64,000 nucleotides of DNA from Stieleria maiorica (GCF_008035925.1 NZ_CP036264.1:5826402-5890401); one strand, 5' to 3'; positions 45,664 to 54,578 are shown, counted from the first letter of the stretch. Translations and numbers: made by a program. Notes: generated from the sequence alone by a model not told the origin.

Positions 45664-45746
45664 ATCAGCCGTTTGGCGCGAGCCTACGGGCGCCAATGCG
45701 TTCTCTTGGTGTTCGAGGCCCGTACGCTCGCGCGAAACGGCTGATC
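45664..45746. repeat. Palindromic repeat, family D (copy 2)
   Basis: The left arm ATCAGCCGTTTGGCGCGAGC continues CTACGGGC. The right arm GAGGCCCGTACGCTCGCGCG (45715-45734) continues AAACGGCTGAT. This is the intact version of the element at 5864; inner arms also resemble family C. It lies between the M49 gene and the convergent FKBP gene. Confidence 0.88.
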
Positions 45747-45811
45747 CCACGTGTGATCGGAATAAATCAACAAGCCGTCAAGTGTTTCGTCCGCACCGAA
45801 CGACGCCAATC

Positions 45812-46363
45812 TCACTTGATCTCGACAAGCTCGACCAAAAAGTGGAGACGGGCCCGCGGAGGAATCGGGCCGCCCGGGGTGCCACGTTCCCCGTACCCGA
45901 GTTCATGGGGGATGTCCAATTCGATCATCCCGCCTTCACCGATCAATTGCAGCCCTTCGGTCCAGCCGGCGATGACGCGGTTGAGCGGAAACGGGATCGG
46001 TTGTCCCCGGCGGTAGGAACTGTCGAAGATCTGCTTGGAATCCAGCCAGCCCTTGTAGTGGGCGACCACGCTGTCGGTGGCTTTAGGTTTCTTCTTGTCG
46101 CTCTTTCGCAAAATCCGATATTGAAGCCCCGAGTCTGTCTTGGTGAATTCTTCGGGGGCATCCGAATCTACTTTTCCCGGTGAGACTTTCTCTGATTTGT
46201 CGGCCGGTCCTGTCATGCTTGCTCCTTGTTTCTTCTGGACATCTTGTTGCAGTTTGTCCGCGGTCTTTAAAACGCCTCCGATCGCGCTGCCCTGCCCCCA
46301 CGAGGGAGATGCCAGCAGCAATACCATGATCAGCGGGGCTCCAACCATAACGGATTGTTTCAT
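45812..46363 (-). CDS. Secreted FKBP-type peptidyl-prolyl isomerase
   Basis: This 183-residue protein has a signal peptide (VMVGAPLIMVLLLASPSWG), a charged linker of about 55 residues, and one FKBP domain (75-183). The domain shows DSVVAHYKGWLDSKQIFDSS, VIAGWTEGLQLIGEGG and LGYGERGTPGGPIPP, with the aromatic pocket retained. It is shorter than the protein at 4963, lacking the FKBP-N dimerisation helices. Periplasmic folding helper by inference. Confidence 0.94.
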   Translation of the reverse strand: MKQSVMVGAPLIMVLLLASPSWGQGSAIGGVLKTADKLQQDVQKKQGASMTGPADKSEKVSPGKVDSDAPEEFTKTDSGLQYRILRKSDKKKPKATDSVVAHYKGWLDSKQIFDSSYRRGQPIPFPLNRVIAGWTEGLQLIGEGGMIELDIPHELGYGERGTPGGPIPPRARLHFLVELVEIK

Positions 46364-46707
46364 CGAGGCTACCTGTCAGAGGAATGGGGGTCTGCCGAAC
46401 GCGGCTGTCGCGATCAGAAGATCACCCGAGAGCGAAATTGTAGCCGAATCGTTGAAGGGGCACGCGCGACGTGGTTTCTGGCGAGAAACAAAACACGTTT
46501 GGCCGCCGAATGTACGCCATGCCATCAACACCTCGTTCCCGGGCTCCGCCTGGGAACGAGACGGGGGAGGGTCGATTCGGGTCACGGCACCCGTGACCGG
46601 CATACGGTTTGCTGCGTGAGATGGTCTCATCTCCGATAGGCCCCTCTCGGTGACCGACAGCCACGGCGGGGGGCCATTCGATCCGTTTCACGCCGGAGGA
46701 AAGCTCG
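46364..46707. other. Intergenic region containing a family E hairpin
   Basis: This 344-bp divergent spacer lies between the FKBP and CBS genes. It contains CTCGTTCCCGGGCTCCGCCT (46532-46551) GGGAACGAG, a near-perfect hairpin of family E. A GGAGGAAAGC about 13 bp before the CBS start is a strong ribosome-binding site. No gene is seen. Confidence 0.7.
46532..46560. repeat. Hairpin repeat, family E (copy 3)
   Basis: CTCGTTCCC and GGGAACGAG form a 9-bp perfect stem with additional pairing inside the loop (GGGCTCCGCCT). It matches the decayed pair at 5728 and the perfect hairpin at 4770. Confidence 0.85.
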
Positions 46708-47178
46708 ATGACGACGACCAACACCCATTTGCCCGTTCAGGTTCAGAGCGTCATGCAGCGGCACCCTGTCACCATCCATGACTATCAAACCGTCCACGAC
46801 GCCGTTGACTTGATGACCGAGCATCATGTTTCGGCGTTGCCGGTCGTCGACGACGGCCACTATCTAAGAGGCATCTTGACGATGAGCGACCTGGTCCGGC
46901 TGGTTCAGGATGCCGAACGAACGCTCGACAGCGATTTGGCGATTTACGACAACAGTTTCCTGGTCGCGGACATGATCCGCGAAACCCTGGGGACCGATGA
47001 AGTGGCCAGTGTGATGTCCGGCGTGATGTTCAAAGTCAAACAAGAAGACACGCTCAAAAGTGCCGCGAATTTGATGGTCGAACACCAACTCCATCATCTG
47101 CCCGTTGTCGGCAAGGACATGAAGCTGTTGGGCATCCTGTCGTCGATGGACTTCGTTCGCCTCGCAGCCGACGACTGA
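46708..47178 (+). CDS. CBS domain-pair protein
   Basis: This 156-residue protein consists of two CBS motifs: VQSVMQRHPVTIHDYQTVHD to LRGILTMSDLVRLVQ (10-70) and VASVMSGVMFKVKQEDTLKS to LLGILSSMDFVRLA (95-153). CBS pairs bind adenosine nucleotides such as AMP or ATP and act as energy sensors. No effector domain is attached. It has a strong GGAGGAAAG ribosome-binding site. It converges with a universal stress protein gene; CBS and Usp proteins often work in the same stress or energy circuits. Confidence 0.92.
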   Translation: MTTTNTHLPVQVQSVMQRHPVTIHDYQTVHDAVDLMTEHHVSALPVVDDGHYLRGILTMSDLVRLVQDAERTLDSDLAIYDNSFLVADMIRETLGTDEVASVMSGVMFKVKQEDTLKSAANLMVEHQLHHLPVVGKDMKLLGILSSMDFVRLAADD

Positions 47179-47236
47179 TGAATCCGACGCCTGATGAAAA
47201 CGTGGGTCAAGCTTCCTGCTCGTCGACGATCGCTCC

Positions 47237-48217
47237 TCACGATGCAACGTGCGACTCGACGATTTCCCCGCCCACCGGGGAAACAAACCCCGGCGGCTTG
47301 AGTGCCAAAACGCTGCACGAAACGCCGGCCAGGACCGATTCGGCGGTGTTCCCGATCAACAGCCCCGCGATGCCGGTGCGGCAGACGGTTCCCATGACCA
47401 ACAGATCTGCCTGCACCTCCTCGACCATCTCCGCGATCATTTCGGCAGCCGGTCCGCGTTGGACGTGAATTTCCGGCGTCACGCCTTGGATTCCCGTTTC
47501 CCCGTAAAGCTCGCCGAGGTGTGTGCGGATATTCTCCGCGTGGATCGAAAACACGTCGTCCATTTGGCCCTCACCGAGCGACGGTTGCAGCGGTGATTCC
47601 AAGGGCAATTCGAAAGGCACTTCCAACGGCATTTCCCAAGCACTGATCCAGTGCACGGTCGCGTCATCACTGCGCGCGATCTCCAGCGATAACTCGGCGA
47701 TCGCTTCATTGAGTTTTTTGTGTGGCGTGTCTTGTCGGTCGACATCGATGGCCGCCAACACTTGGTCAAAATCGCCGTGCACCTGCGGTTTCAATAACAG
47801 CATCGCACAGGGGCACATTCGCAACAGCGCGCGGGCCACGCTTCCAACCACGCGCCCGGCACCGCGAAACCCGTCGGCTGCCTTGATCACCAAATCATGT
47901 TCGTTTCGCATCACCTCGCGGATCACCTCCATCGCCGGGTCGCCGACCGTCACCACGATGTCGATGTCGATCTCTGACTCGTCGAATTCGCTGACCAGAT
48001 CCCGCAGCTTGGCGCGATGGTCCTCGATCAACAGCCGCTGTAACTCGTCGGGTGTCGCAGAACCCTTGAATAGACGCAAGATCCGCGGGATCGGCTTGAT
48101 CACGTCCATCAACGTCAACGAGGCACCGTTTTCCATCGCCAAAACCACCGCGCGGGCGATCGCACTTTCGGGTTCCTCCGTCCCCGTAAACACCAACAAC
48201 TTTTTGAAGCGTTCCAT
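47237..48217 (-). CDS. Tandem universal stress protein
   Basis: This 326-residue protein has two Usp domains. The first (1-150) begins FKKLLVFTGTEEPESAIARA and ends GSVARALLRMCPCAMLLLKP. The second (165-310) ends LLVMGTVCRTGIAGLLIGNT followed by AESVLAGVSCSVLALKP, with the ATP-binding G-x2-G-x9-G(S/T) pattern visible in both, clearer in the second. ATP-dependent stress role by family. Stop converges with the CBS gene, 58 bp apart. Confidence 0.93.
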   Translation of the reverse strand: MERFKKLLVFTGTEEPESAIARAVVLAMENGASLTLMDVIKPIPRILRLFKGSATPDELQRLLIEDHRAKLRDLVSEFDESEIDIDIVVTVGDPAMEVIREVMRNEHDLVIKAADGFRGAGRVVGSVARALLRMCPCAMLLLKPQVHGDFDQVLAAIDVDRQDTPHKKLNEAIAELSLEIARSDDATVHWISAWEMPLEVPFELPLESPLQPSLGEGQMDDVFSIHAENIRTHLGELYGETGIQGVTPEIHVQRGPAAEMIAEMVEEVQADLLVMGTVCRTGIAGLLIGNTAESVLAGVSCSVLALKPPGFVSPVGGEIVESHVAS

Positions 48218-48600
48218 CTCTGGGCCCTCGGAATCAACGTGATTGATCGCTCGTCAACCACTTCAATGCAAACCATGTACCATCGTCGCGCTCGGACGCG
48301 AAACAGCGCTGCGACCAGCAAGACGATGCCGGTGGTCGGATCGCAACTGCGCACCGGGCCCTATCGAATACCGCGGCCTGTGCAAATAAGCACAGGCTGC
48401 AACGCCAACAGCGCGACAATGCGAACCAGGTGTGACAAACGCCGAAAGGTGAATGAGCAACGGAGAAAGACGCCAGAAACGAATGGCACAGGCCGAGGCA
48501 AAAAGGGATTCGCAATCGTTGGTGTTTAGCCTTCAGGCGACTCCCCTCGCTGCGACGCAGCGACGGCGGGCGGCTCAACTGGTCGCCTCAATTGGTCGGC
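48218..48600. other. Intergenic region with family A repeat (copy 3)
   Basis: Of this 383-bp spacer, only 48517-48582 shows structure: CGTTGGTGTTTAGCCTTCAG (48517-48536) GCGACTCC, then a GCTGCGACGCAGC mini-hairpin, then a decayed right arm CGGCGGGCGGCTCAACTGG. The remainder lies upstream of the universal stress gene and probably carries its promoter; no boxes could be assigned and no gene is seen. Confidence 0.65.
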
Positions 48601-49023
48601 TCACCTCGCCGGGATCGCATCGAGCGTTTGGCACAGCTTCTCAAACCCCGGCGTCGTCTCGGTCGCTTCGATCTGCAGATCGCGCAGCAGCTTCAATTCC
48701 GACGGGCGGATCGATCCGCCGGCGATCAGCATTTCGACCAGGATGGCTTGTTCGTCCAAATCAATCTTGCCGTCCTTCAGCAGAACATGTCGCATCAGCG
48801 GCAAAAACAACTCGTCAAATTCCGGACACACTTCGCCGGCTTCCCCGATCAGCTCAACCAGAAACGCCACATCGTCAAAGTCCAGGGCGCCGTCCTGTTC
48901 GATGTGCCGTCGAATCCGCGCGACTTCGTTGGGGCTGATGACGCCGTCGCTCAGCAGTTCGGACTTCAGTTGTTTCAGATGGGGCACAGATCGATCCTCG
49001 CGCGATTGGAGACGGGTTTTCAA
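48601..49023 (-). CDS. TerB-like small helical protein
   Basis: This 140-residue acidic protein resembles TerB-type (tellurite-resistance TerB) helical bundles with repeated acidic D-G-x-(I/L)-D turns: LSDGVISPNEVARIRRHI, EQDGALDFDDVAFLVELIG and KDGKIDLDEQAILVEMLIAG. These loops could bind a divalent metal. No other ter genes are near. A GTG at about 48987 (VPHLKQLK) is an equally plausible start and would remove 12 residues. Function unknown. Confidence 0.72.
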   Translation of the reverse strand: MKTRLQSREDRSVPHLKQLKSELLSDGVISPNEVARIRRHIEQDGALDFDDVAFLVELIGEAGEVCPEFDELFLPLMRHVLLKDGKIDLDEQAILVEMLIAGGSIRPSELKLLRDLQIEATETTPGFEKLCQTLDAIPAR

Positions 49024-49581
49024 TCGGAATCTAGGTCACCGTTAGCCGAACAGCCCCCCAATCATCGTTCTGCCCCGAACCATTCTGCCTTCTACTGCTT
49101 GACGGCCATCCCGATTCCCCCACCCACTTCTCTCCACGCAAACCGGGGCCAGCTGTATGACATCCCTCTCTTCGGGCAGCGTGTTCGTCAGCCCAGGATC
49201 GACCGACGACGGATTGCTAGAGAGCGTCCGCGCGAACGATGCCACCGCCAAGCCGACGGCGGTTCGTGTTGCGTGCTACTGGACTTGCAGGCGTTCCCAG
49301 GCCCGTAAAACCAGCTCACAACACGACCGCTCCTCCCTTTTTCTCAGTTTACGGCGAACTCTTTTGTTGCCCCCTCTTGCGGCAGTCTGACCGCCGATCG
49401 GCAAGGACACGGGACGCGCCGAGCACCCAGTCGCGTCAGATTGACGCAGGTTTTTGATGGGCAACCTACCGTGATGGCAATCGAAGCCGGGCCGAGAGGT
49501 TGTGTGACCGCGGGCGGGTCTGCAAAATGGAGTCGTGCGCGTTCCCCGAATTTAGATCACTACCTGACAAGGGACGTATCG
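49024..49581. other. Gene-poor region with family F fragments
   Basis: The 558-bp spacer holds a short family F piece at about 49058-49095 (AATCATCGTTCTGCCCCGAA, then CCATTCTGCC). The rest contains short open frames without coding character, and no second repeat family was recognised. The last part should hold the promoter of the winged-helix gene. Confidence 0.55.
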
Positions 49582-49923
49582 ATGGCAAAGAAGAAAGCGG
49601 ACAAAACTTCGGCAGCAAAAGCGGCGGCAACGCCAGACGCCAAGCCGACCCCGGTGCCGACCAATGGGGCGGCGAAGAAGTCCAATGGTGCCGCCAAGAA
49701 ACCTCCGGCGCCGCGGCGAAGCTTCGACAACTCCGAGATCGGTCTGGTCGCCGGAGAGGTTTGGCAGACGCTCGAAAGTGGTGGTGAGCAAACCCTGACC
49801 AAAGTCAAAAAGAGCGTCGAAGCACCGGGAGACCTCGTGACCGCGGCGGTCGGCTGGCTGGCCCGCGAAAACAAACTCCGCTTCGTCCAGTCGGGACGGA
49901 CCACCAAAGTGACGCTGCAGTAA
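49582..49923 (+). CDS. Winged-helix DUF2582 protein with Lys/Ala-rich tail
   Basis: This is 113 residues from ATG 49582. The N-terminal 50 residues are Lys/Ala/Pro-rich (AKKKADKTSAAKAAATPDAK), histone-H1-like and probably disordered and DNA-binding. The C-terminal 60 residues match DUF2582 winged helices: NSEIGLVAGEVWQTLESGGE, LTKVKKSVEAPGDLVTAAVG and WLARENKLRFVQSGRTTKVT. The mix suggests a nucleoid-associated or regulatory protein. An ATG 47 codons upstream is not supported. Confidence 0.85.
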   Translation: MAKKKADKTSAAKAAATPDAKPTPVPTNGAAKKSNGAAKKPPAPRRSFDNSEIGLVAGEVWQTLESGGEQTLTKVKKSVEAPGDLVTAAVGWLARENKLRFVQSGRTTKVTLQ

Positions 49924-49938
49924 AAATCGGTTCCTGAC

Positions 49939-49965
49939 GTACGCTGGCCCTTCCGGACCGTCGCG
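49939..49965. repeat. Family B repeat unit (copy 4)
   Basis: GTACGCTGGCCCTTCCGGAC continues CGTCGCG, one substitution away from the units at 7783 and 7869. It lies 16 bp after the winged-helix stop and forms a short GGCCCTTCCGG(A)CC hairpin. Confidence 0.75.
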
Positions 49966-50056
49966 TGACGCACCGACAACCTGGAAGACACGTCGTTCCG
50001 AACGGTTCCCTGAACCTACCCGACCCATTTTCTTCAACGAGTGTCACGGAGACCTG

Positions 50057-50617
50057 ATGGCAGCGACAGCATCAGTCTACATCGCCACCAGCTTGGACGG
50101 ATTCATCGCTCGCACCAACGGGAATTTGGACTGGCTCGATCAAGCCAGCAGCACCGTGTCTGCGGGAGAGGACTGTGGCTACGCAGCGTTCATGGAATCG
50201 GTCGATGTGTTGGTCATGGGCAAAAACACGTACGAGAAGGTGCGAACGCTCGGTGATTGGCCATATGGCGAAACGCCCGTCGTTGTCCTGAGCCGCCATC
50301 CGGCCGATCCTTCAATCGAACTGCCTCCCGGTGTCTCGTTCTCGTCGGAAGAACCGGAGCAGTTGCACCGACGTCTTTCCGGTGAAGGTGCGAAGAAGCT
50401 GTACGTGGACGGCGGGATCACAATTCAACGATTCCTCTCGGCCGGCCTGATCGACGAATTGATCATCACGATCATCCCCGTCCTGCTCGGCGAAGGCATT
50501 CCCCTGTTCGGGCCGCTGGGCAATGACATCCACCTGACCCATCGCAACACAACGACTTATGATTGCGGATTCGTGCAGGTAACATACGCTGTCGCACATG
50601 GCGGTCGGTATAGCTGA
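50057..50617 (+). CDS. Dihydrofolate reductase-like (RibD C-terminal fold) protein
   Basis: This 186-residue protein has the DHFR/RibD_C fold: VYIATSLDGFIARTNGNLDW (start), SVDVLVMGKNTYEKV, VVVLSRHPADPS, KKLYVDGGITIQRFLSAGL and IPVLLGEGIPLFGPLG. These proteins bind NADPH; most have unknown substrates and are annotated 'dihydrofolate reductase family'. True FolA activity is unlikely. It converges with the acetyltransferase gene (25-bp gap). Confidence 0.92.
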   Translation: MAATASVYIATSLDGFIARTNGNLDWLDQASSTVSAGEDCGYAAFMESVDVLVMGKNTYEKVRTLGDWPYGETPVVVLSRHPADPSIELPPGVSFSSEEPEQLHRRLSGEGAKKLYVDGGITIQRFLSAGLIDELIITIIPVLLGEGIPLFGPLGNDIHLTHRNTTTYDCGFVQVTYAVAHGGRYS

Positions 50618-50642
50618 GCGGTAAGTTCGTCGGTCGGGTACT

Positions 50643-51395
50643 TCATGACAGTTTTGAATCACGCTTCGGAGCGGCGTCAATACGATCACCCACGCGTTTC
50701 AGGGTATCGATGTCAGCCCCGGAGATGGCGTCGATGTTCGCTTGGATGGTCTCGATCGGCCAATCCCACCAGCGGAGATCACGCAGCGCCCCCGTGACTT
50801 GGTCATCGAATCGCTTCTTGACTGGCTTGGCCGGGTTGCCGGCAATCACGGTGTAGGGCGGTACGTCGCGAGCCACCACAGCCCGCGCGCCGATGATCGC
50901 GCCGTCGCCGACGGTCACCCCCGGCATCACTACCGCCTCGGTTCCGATCCAGACGTCGTTGCCGACCACCGTGTCGCCTTTCCGGTCGGCAACGTCAAAC
51001 AATGCCTTCATGTCATCTGCCGTGGTCGCTTCATTCATCATGAAGTTGGCAAACGGATACGTTGAGAAACCGCGCATGCTGTGGTTGGCGGAACTGGTGA
51101 TGAATCGCACGCCGTGAGCGATCTGACAAAACTTTCCGATTACCAGGCGCTCGCCGCTGAGCGGAAACAGGAACTGCGCGAGGTAGCCGGCGTAGTCCTC
51201 GAGTTCTTCCAGGTGGCCGAAGTAAGTGAAATCGCCGATCGAGATGCGAGGGTGGTCGATGACCTGATTCAGATGAACGACCGTCTTGATGACCGTTCCG
51301 TCGGGCAGGACCATCGGGTGTTTTTTTGTGGGATCAAGCAATGGCTCAAACACTCCGGTTTGATTGGGAAATGATGGCAGAATGTTTTTGGGCAA
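50643..51395 (-). CDS. CatB/Vat-like hexapeptide O-acetyltransferase
   Basis: This is a 250-residue left-handed beta-helix acetyltransferase. Hexapeptide repeats run through ISIGDFTYFG, LVIGKFCQIAHGVRFIT and TVVGNDVWIGTEAVVMPGVT to VGDGAIIGARAVVARDV. The catalytic-type His lies in SSANHSMRGFSTYPF, as in the xenobiotic (chloramphenicol/streptogramin) acetyltransferase group. This places it in the CatB-like group, but many members act on sugars or other small alcohols, so an antibiotic role should not be assumed. C-terminal WWDWPIETIQANIDAI is also typical. Confidence 0.92.
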   Translation of the reverse strand: MPKNILPSFPNQTGVFEPLLDPTKKHPMVLPDGTVIKTVVHLNQVIDHPRISIGDFTYFGHLEELEDYAGYLAQFLFPLSGERLVIGKFCQIAHGVRFITSSANHSMRGFSTYPFANFMMNEATTADDMKALFDVADRKGDTVVGNDVWIGTEAVVMPGVTVGDGAIIGARAVVARDVPPYTVIAGNPAKPVKKRFDDQVTGALRDLRWWDWPIETIQANIDAISGADIDTLKRVGDRIDAAPKRDSKLS

Positions 51396-51482
51396 AACGA
51401 TGGGGGAAAAACGATGAAAGGCAGAAGGATGGTGGGCCGCGCTGGGGTTGAAACATCATTCTACCCCGTATCATTCTGCCTG
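51376..51482. repeat. Family F repeats around the 5' end of the acetyltransferase gene
   Basis: Reverse units (GGCAGAATGTTTTTGGGCAA then AACGATGGGGG, 51370-51405) overlap the first codons of the gene. Forward units CATCATTCTACCCCGTATCA (51450-51469) then TTCTGCC follow. These are the same motifs as in the array at 26.3 kb. The arms are inverted, so a long imperfect hairpin spans the start of the gene. Confidence 0.8.
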
Positions 51483-51521
51483 TTCTCCAACGCGTCCCCG
51501 CCTTCGATCACCGCGATCCGG

Positions 51522-52343
51522 CTATTTCTCGAAATCCGGTTTCGCGCGTTGCTCCACAAAATTCCAGTAATGCGGCTGACCGTTTTCAGCGAGCTGTCCT
51601 TTCCGGCTGGTCCATTTCGTTCCGTCGGGCAACTGAAGATTCAACCCATAGTCGGTGAAGGAGGCGGGCGCGTAATGCCACGCGACATCCTCTCCCTGCT
51701 TTCTGGCTTCCACCAATAGCAACAGTTCGGTGTCGGTTCCTTGGCAGAAAGCCATGATCGCGCCGAAAACCACTCCGGCTTCGGCATCTTCGTACTCGTA
51801 AATCGGCTTGGGGACGGCGCGCAACACGACGCGTTCGCCCGGAGTCTTTTCGGTGTACGCCTCGACTTGGTTGGCGAGTTGTTTGGCCTGCAGTCTCATC
51901 CGAGCGGTCGAGCCCACCGCCGGCGGAGCATCCGGAAAGGGTTTCCAATCCAACCCGGGATTCGGGCAACGCCACGTTTCATGACCAGGCATCTGCTTTT
52001 GGATCGCATGATCGTGCAGTGAGTGAAACTCCTCCATCACCCAACGATTGCGTCCCTGCGACCAGGAAAAGAAAACGCCGATCGCGACTGGTCGTCCCGT
52101 GGTTGATTTCCAGACAAACATCGACCCGATATCGTCACCACGAATCGGTTGGGTGTGCCGAAAGACGGCTGGCTTGTGAAGCTCGAAGACCTGCTGCTGG
52201 TCATCCAACAGTGAAATCGATTGGGCTTCGGCCGTCTCTTCGGCCACATCCAGCCAGAACTGGATCACGTTGTCATCGTCCGCATTGACAGGCGGCGAAA
52301 GCAAGCAACACGACAGCAGGGCAACAGCAAATTCCCAGCGCAT
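51522..52343 (-). CDS. Secreted protein of unknown function
   Basis: This is 273 residues from ATG 52343 with a clear signal peptide (FAVALLSCCLLSPPVNA). Notable segments are VIQFWLDVAEETAEAQSISL, KPAVFRHTQPIRGDDIGSMF, ATGRPVAIGVFFSW-like and YEYEDAEAGVVFGAIMAFCQ, followed by GTDTELLLLVEARKQG. It resembles proteins seen repeatedly in planctomycete genomes, but no domain name can be given. Single gene. Confidence 0.75.
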   Translation of the reverse strand: MRWEFAVALLSCCLLSPPVNADDDNVIQFWLDVAEETAEAQSISLLDDQQQVFELHKPAVFRHTQPIRGDDIGSMFVWKSTTGRPVAIGVFFSWSQGRNRWVMEEFHSLHDHAIQKQMPGHETWRCPNPGLDWKPFPDAPPAVGSTARMRLQAKQLANQVEAYTEKTPGERVVLRAVPKPIYEYEDAEAGVVFGAIMAFCQGTDTELLLLVEARKQGEDVAWHYAPASFTDYGLNLQLPDGTKWTSRKGQLAENGQPHYWNFVEQRAKPDFEK

Positions 52344-52463
52344 CACGACTCCTCGGTAAAAAACACGCAATCTACGACAAACCGTCTAGAGTGTACCAGA
52401 AGTGTTCCCCGATTGCCGGCATCGAATCGAATTGAGCAGGATGAAAGAAAGCATGTTGGATGG

Positions 52464-52520
52464 CAAAATGATGCAGAACGCGATGATTCTGCCCCATCAT
52501 TCTGCCCCGTATCATTCTGC
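52464..52520. repeat. Family F repeats (copies near the antiporter gene)
   Basis: One reverse unit, AAAATGATGCAGAACGCGAT, is followed by forward units ATTCTGCCCCATCATTCTGC and CCCGTATCATTCTGCC. They lie 7 bp from the antiporter stop and 120 bp from the secreted-protein start. Confidence 0.8.
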
Positions 52521-52526
52521 CGTCGT

Positions 52527-54446
52527 CTACGTCGACTCGTTCGGTCGATCAGCGTCCTGCGGTTCGAGGGAATCGCCCGTTGCAGACCTTTCCTCCGCCG
52601 CATCGTTCTTTCCAACTGAATTCGTCGGATTGGCGGCAGCTTGAGTGTCTGGCCCCATTGCCATTTCCTTTTCCAGCCACGGTGTTTCTTCGACCGGCAA
52701 GATCACCATTCCGGCGTACTGAATCGATCCGTCTTCGGTGACTTCACGGATGTAAAGGACGATCTGGTCAAAGGGCACCGCCATGCCTGTGACCAGCGCT
52801 TGCCCGGCCAGCCGCGAACGCATCAATTCGTCGACGGTCATCTCGGGCGATTCGCCAAGCTTCACGTCGTAGCACTCTTCAATCGCCCCCACTTTGGTCG
52901 AACCACGCAGCGGAAACTCCAAGGATGCAGGCAGCGTGACAGGCGTTTGCTGGCGATGGGAAAACACGCGGTCCACCATCGCTCGGACCGCGGGCCGCAG
53001 GATGACAACAATGTGATCACCGACTTCGATTCGAGAACGCCCCTGGGGCGGCGTAATCTCGTCGTTGCGGACGATCAAGGCCACGACGACGCCATCTGGC
53101 AACGCGAGTTCCTTGATCATTCGGCCGGCTGCAAGACATCCGGTGTCGACATAGTAGTCCACGATGTCTCCGTTGACATTCTGCAGCGTGCTGATTTCCA
53201 GCGTGACCGGCGGCGGTCGTTTCACCGCTTCATTGACCTTCATCAAGCGAGCCACCAGCGGCAGCGGCCAACCCTGAATCAGGGCCGAGACCAGGACGAC
53301 AAAAAACACCGTATCAAACATCTGCGCCGCGATCGGAAGGCCGGCCAGCATCGGGAACGTTGCCAACGTGATGGGAACGGCCCCCTTCAATCCCACCAAC
53401 GACAGAAACAGCACTTCTCGCTTGGGAAATTTGAAGAACGACACCAACGCGAAAACTGCGATCGGGCGGGCGATCAAGATCAGCACGGCCGAGATCAACA
53501 ACGCCGGGCCCGCGGCGTCCAGCAAACGGCTGGGAAAACTCAACAGCCCGAGCGTCATGAACATCAGGATCTGGCAAATCCACGCCGCCGCGTCATGGAA
53601 CAGCAAGATGCCTCGGTGAAAGACCGGACGCCGGTTGCCGATCACGATGCCGGTCAGATAGACCGCCAAAAACCCGCTGCCGCCCAAGACCGCGGCCAGG
53701 CCGAAGGCGAGCAAGGCCAGTGCCGTTGCCAGTACGGGATATAAACCGGCGGCGCCCAGCCGAACGTGCTGCAGAATCCAAACACCGACGTAACCGACCA
53801 GCAACCCGACGATCGCCCCAAAGACAAGTTGCGTCAGGAATAACATCAACAGCCCCCCGCCGAGCGGAACGGCACCGGTGAGCACCTGGATCAATCCGAC
53901 CGTCAGGAAAATCGCCATCGGATCGTTCGATCCACTTTCCACCTCAAGCGTGTCGGCCAGTCGCCGGCGAATGTTGACGCCGCCGGAACGGAGGATCGAG
54001 AAAACCGCCGAAGCATCGGTCGAACCGACGATGCTGCCGATCAACAGTCCCTGCAGGATCGTGATTTGCAGAATCCATGAGGCGGCCAAGCCGGTGATCG
54101 CCGCTGTCACCACCACGCCCAGCGTTGCCAGTAACGCGGCCGGCTTCCAGGCCGTTCGCACGGCACCGAGTGTTGTGCGGAGGCCTCCATCGAACAGGAT
54201 CAAGCAAAGCGCGATCGTGCCGATCGTGTTCGCGGCGGAGTAGTTTTCAAACTCGATCCCGCCGATCCCTTCCGAGCCGGCCAGCATCCCGACGACCAGG
54301 AACAAGAACAGAACCGGCACGCCCATCCGCGTCGAAAACTGATTCGACGCGATGCCCAACAGAAGCAGAATCCCGGTGAACAGGATCAACGATTCGATAC
54401 TTAACAACAACGTCTCAACCTGCCGCGAGATCCCTTGGCGGGGCAA
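52527..54446 (-). CDS. CPA1-type K+/H+ antiporter (CvrA/NhaP2-like)
   Basis: This 639-residue protein has 12-13 membrane helices (20-400), a TrkA_C regulatory domain (about 440-510) and a CorC_HlyC-like C-terminal domain (510-600), the NhaP2/CvrA arrangement. Family motifs are GSIVGSTDASAVFSILRS and EVESGSNDPMAIFLT (the ND ion-binding site). The TrkA_C part has DYYVDTGCLAAGRMIKEL. It exports K+ (or Na+) in exchange for H+, useful in a marine or osmotically variable habitat. The last 35 residues are acidic and disordered. ATG at 54446; a start at the TTG near LLLSIESL is possible. Confidence 0.93.
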   Translation of the reverse strand: MPRQGISRQVETLLLSIESLILFTGILLLLGIASNQFSTRMGVPVLFLFLVVGMLAGSEGIGGIEFENYSAANTIGTIALCLILFDGGLRTTLGAVRTAWKPAALLATLGVVVTAAITGLAASWILQITILQGLLIGSIVGSTDASAVFSILRSGGVNIRRRLADTLEVESGSNDPMAIFLTVGLIQVLTGAVPLGGGLLMLFLTQLVFGAIVGLLVGYVGVWILQHVRLGAAGLYPVLATALALLAFGLAAVLGGSGFLAVYLTGIVIGNRRPVFHRGILLFHDAAAWICQILMFMTLGLLSFPSRLLDAAGPALLISAVLILIARPIAVFALVSFFKFPKREVLFLSLVGLKGAVPITLATFPMLAGLPIAAQMFDTVFFVVLVSALIQGWPLPLVARLMKVNEAVKRPPPVTLEISTLQNVNGDIVDYYVDTGCLAAGRMIKELALPDGVVVALIVRNDEITPPQGRSRIEVGDHIVVILRPAVRAMVDRVFSHRQQTPVTLPASLEFPLRGSTKVGAIEECYDVKLGESPEMTVDELMRSRLAGQALVTGMAVPFDQIVLYIREVTEDGSIQYAGMVILPVEETPWLEKEMAMGPDTQAAANPTNSVGKNDAAEERSATGDSLEPQDADRPNEST

Positions 54447-54502
54447 TTACATGAACATCAGCCCTCCCCCGTCCAATTTACCGTATCGAAACAGAGCGAG
54501 AG

Positions 54503-54578
54503 CTCTATTGGTGCCACCAGCTCAATAGCTCAATTGGTGCCACCCATCAATCTCAATTAGCTCTATTGGTGCCACCCA
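54503..54578. repeat. Family G repeats (GGTGCCACC), three direct copies
   Basis: GCTCTATTGGTGCCACCA (from 54502), GCTCAATTGGTGCCACCC (54528) and GCTCTATTGGTGCCACCC (54559) are three direct copies in the gap between the antiporter start and the hydrolase stop. The core GGTGCCACCCATC also occurs at 56664 and, inverted, at 58309 and 58328, around the transposase gene. Confidence 0.88.

Noticed and set aside
48601-49023. Tellurite resistance operon
   Set aside because: Only a distant TerB-like protein is present; no terC, terD or other ter genes are nearby.
50643-51395. Antibiotic resistance gene (chloramphenicol acetyltransferase)
   Set aside because: The fold is CatB/Vat-like, but many such proteins act on other substrates and there is no mobile or resistance context, so resistance is not claimed.
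52641-53744. 367-codon open frame on the plus strand
   Set aside because: It is antisense to the CPA1 antiporter; Arg/His/Gln-rich with no domain.
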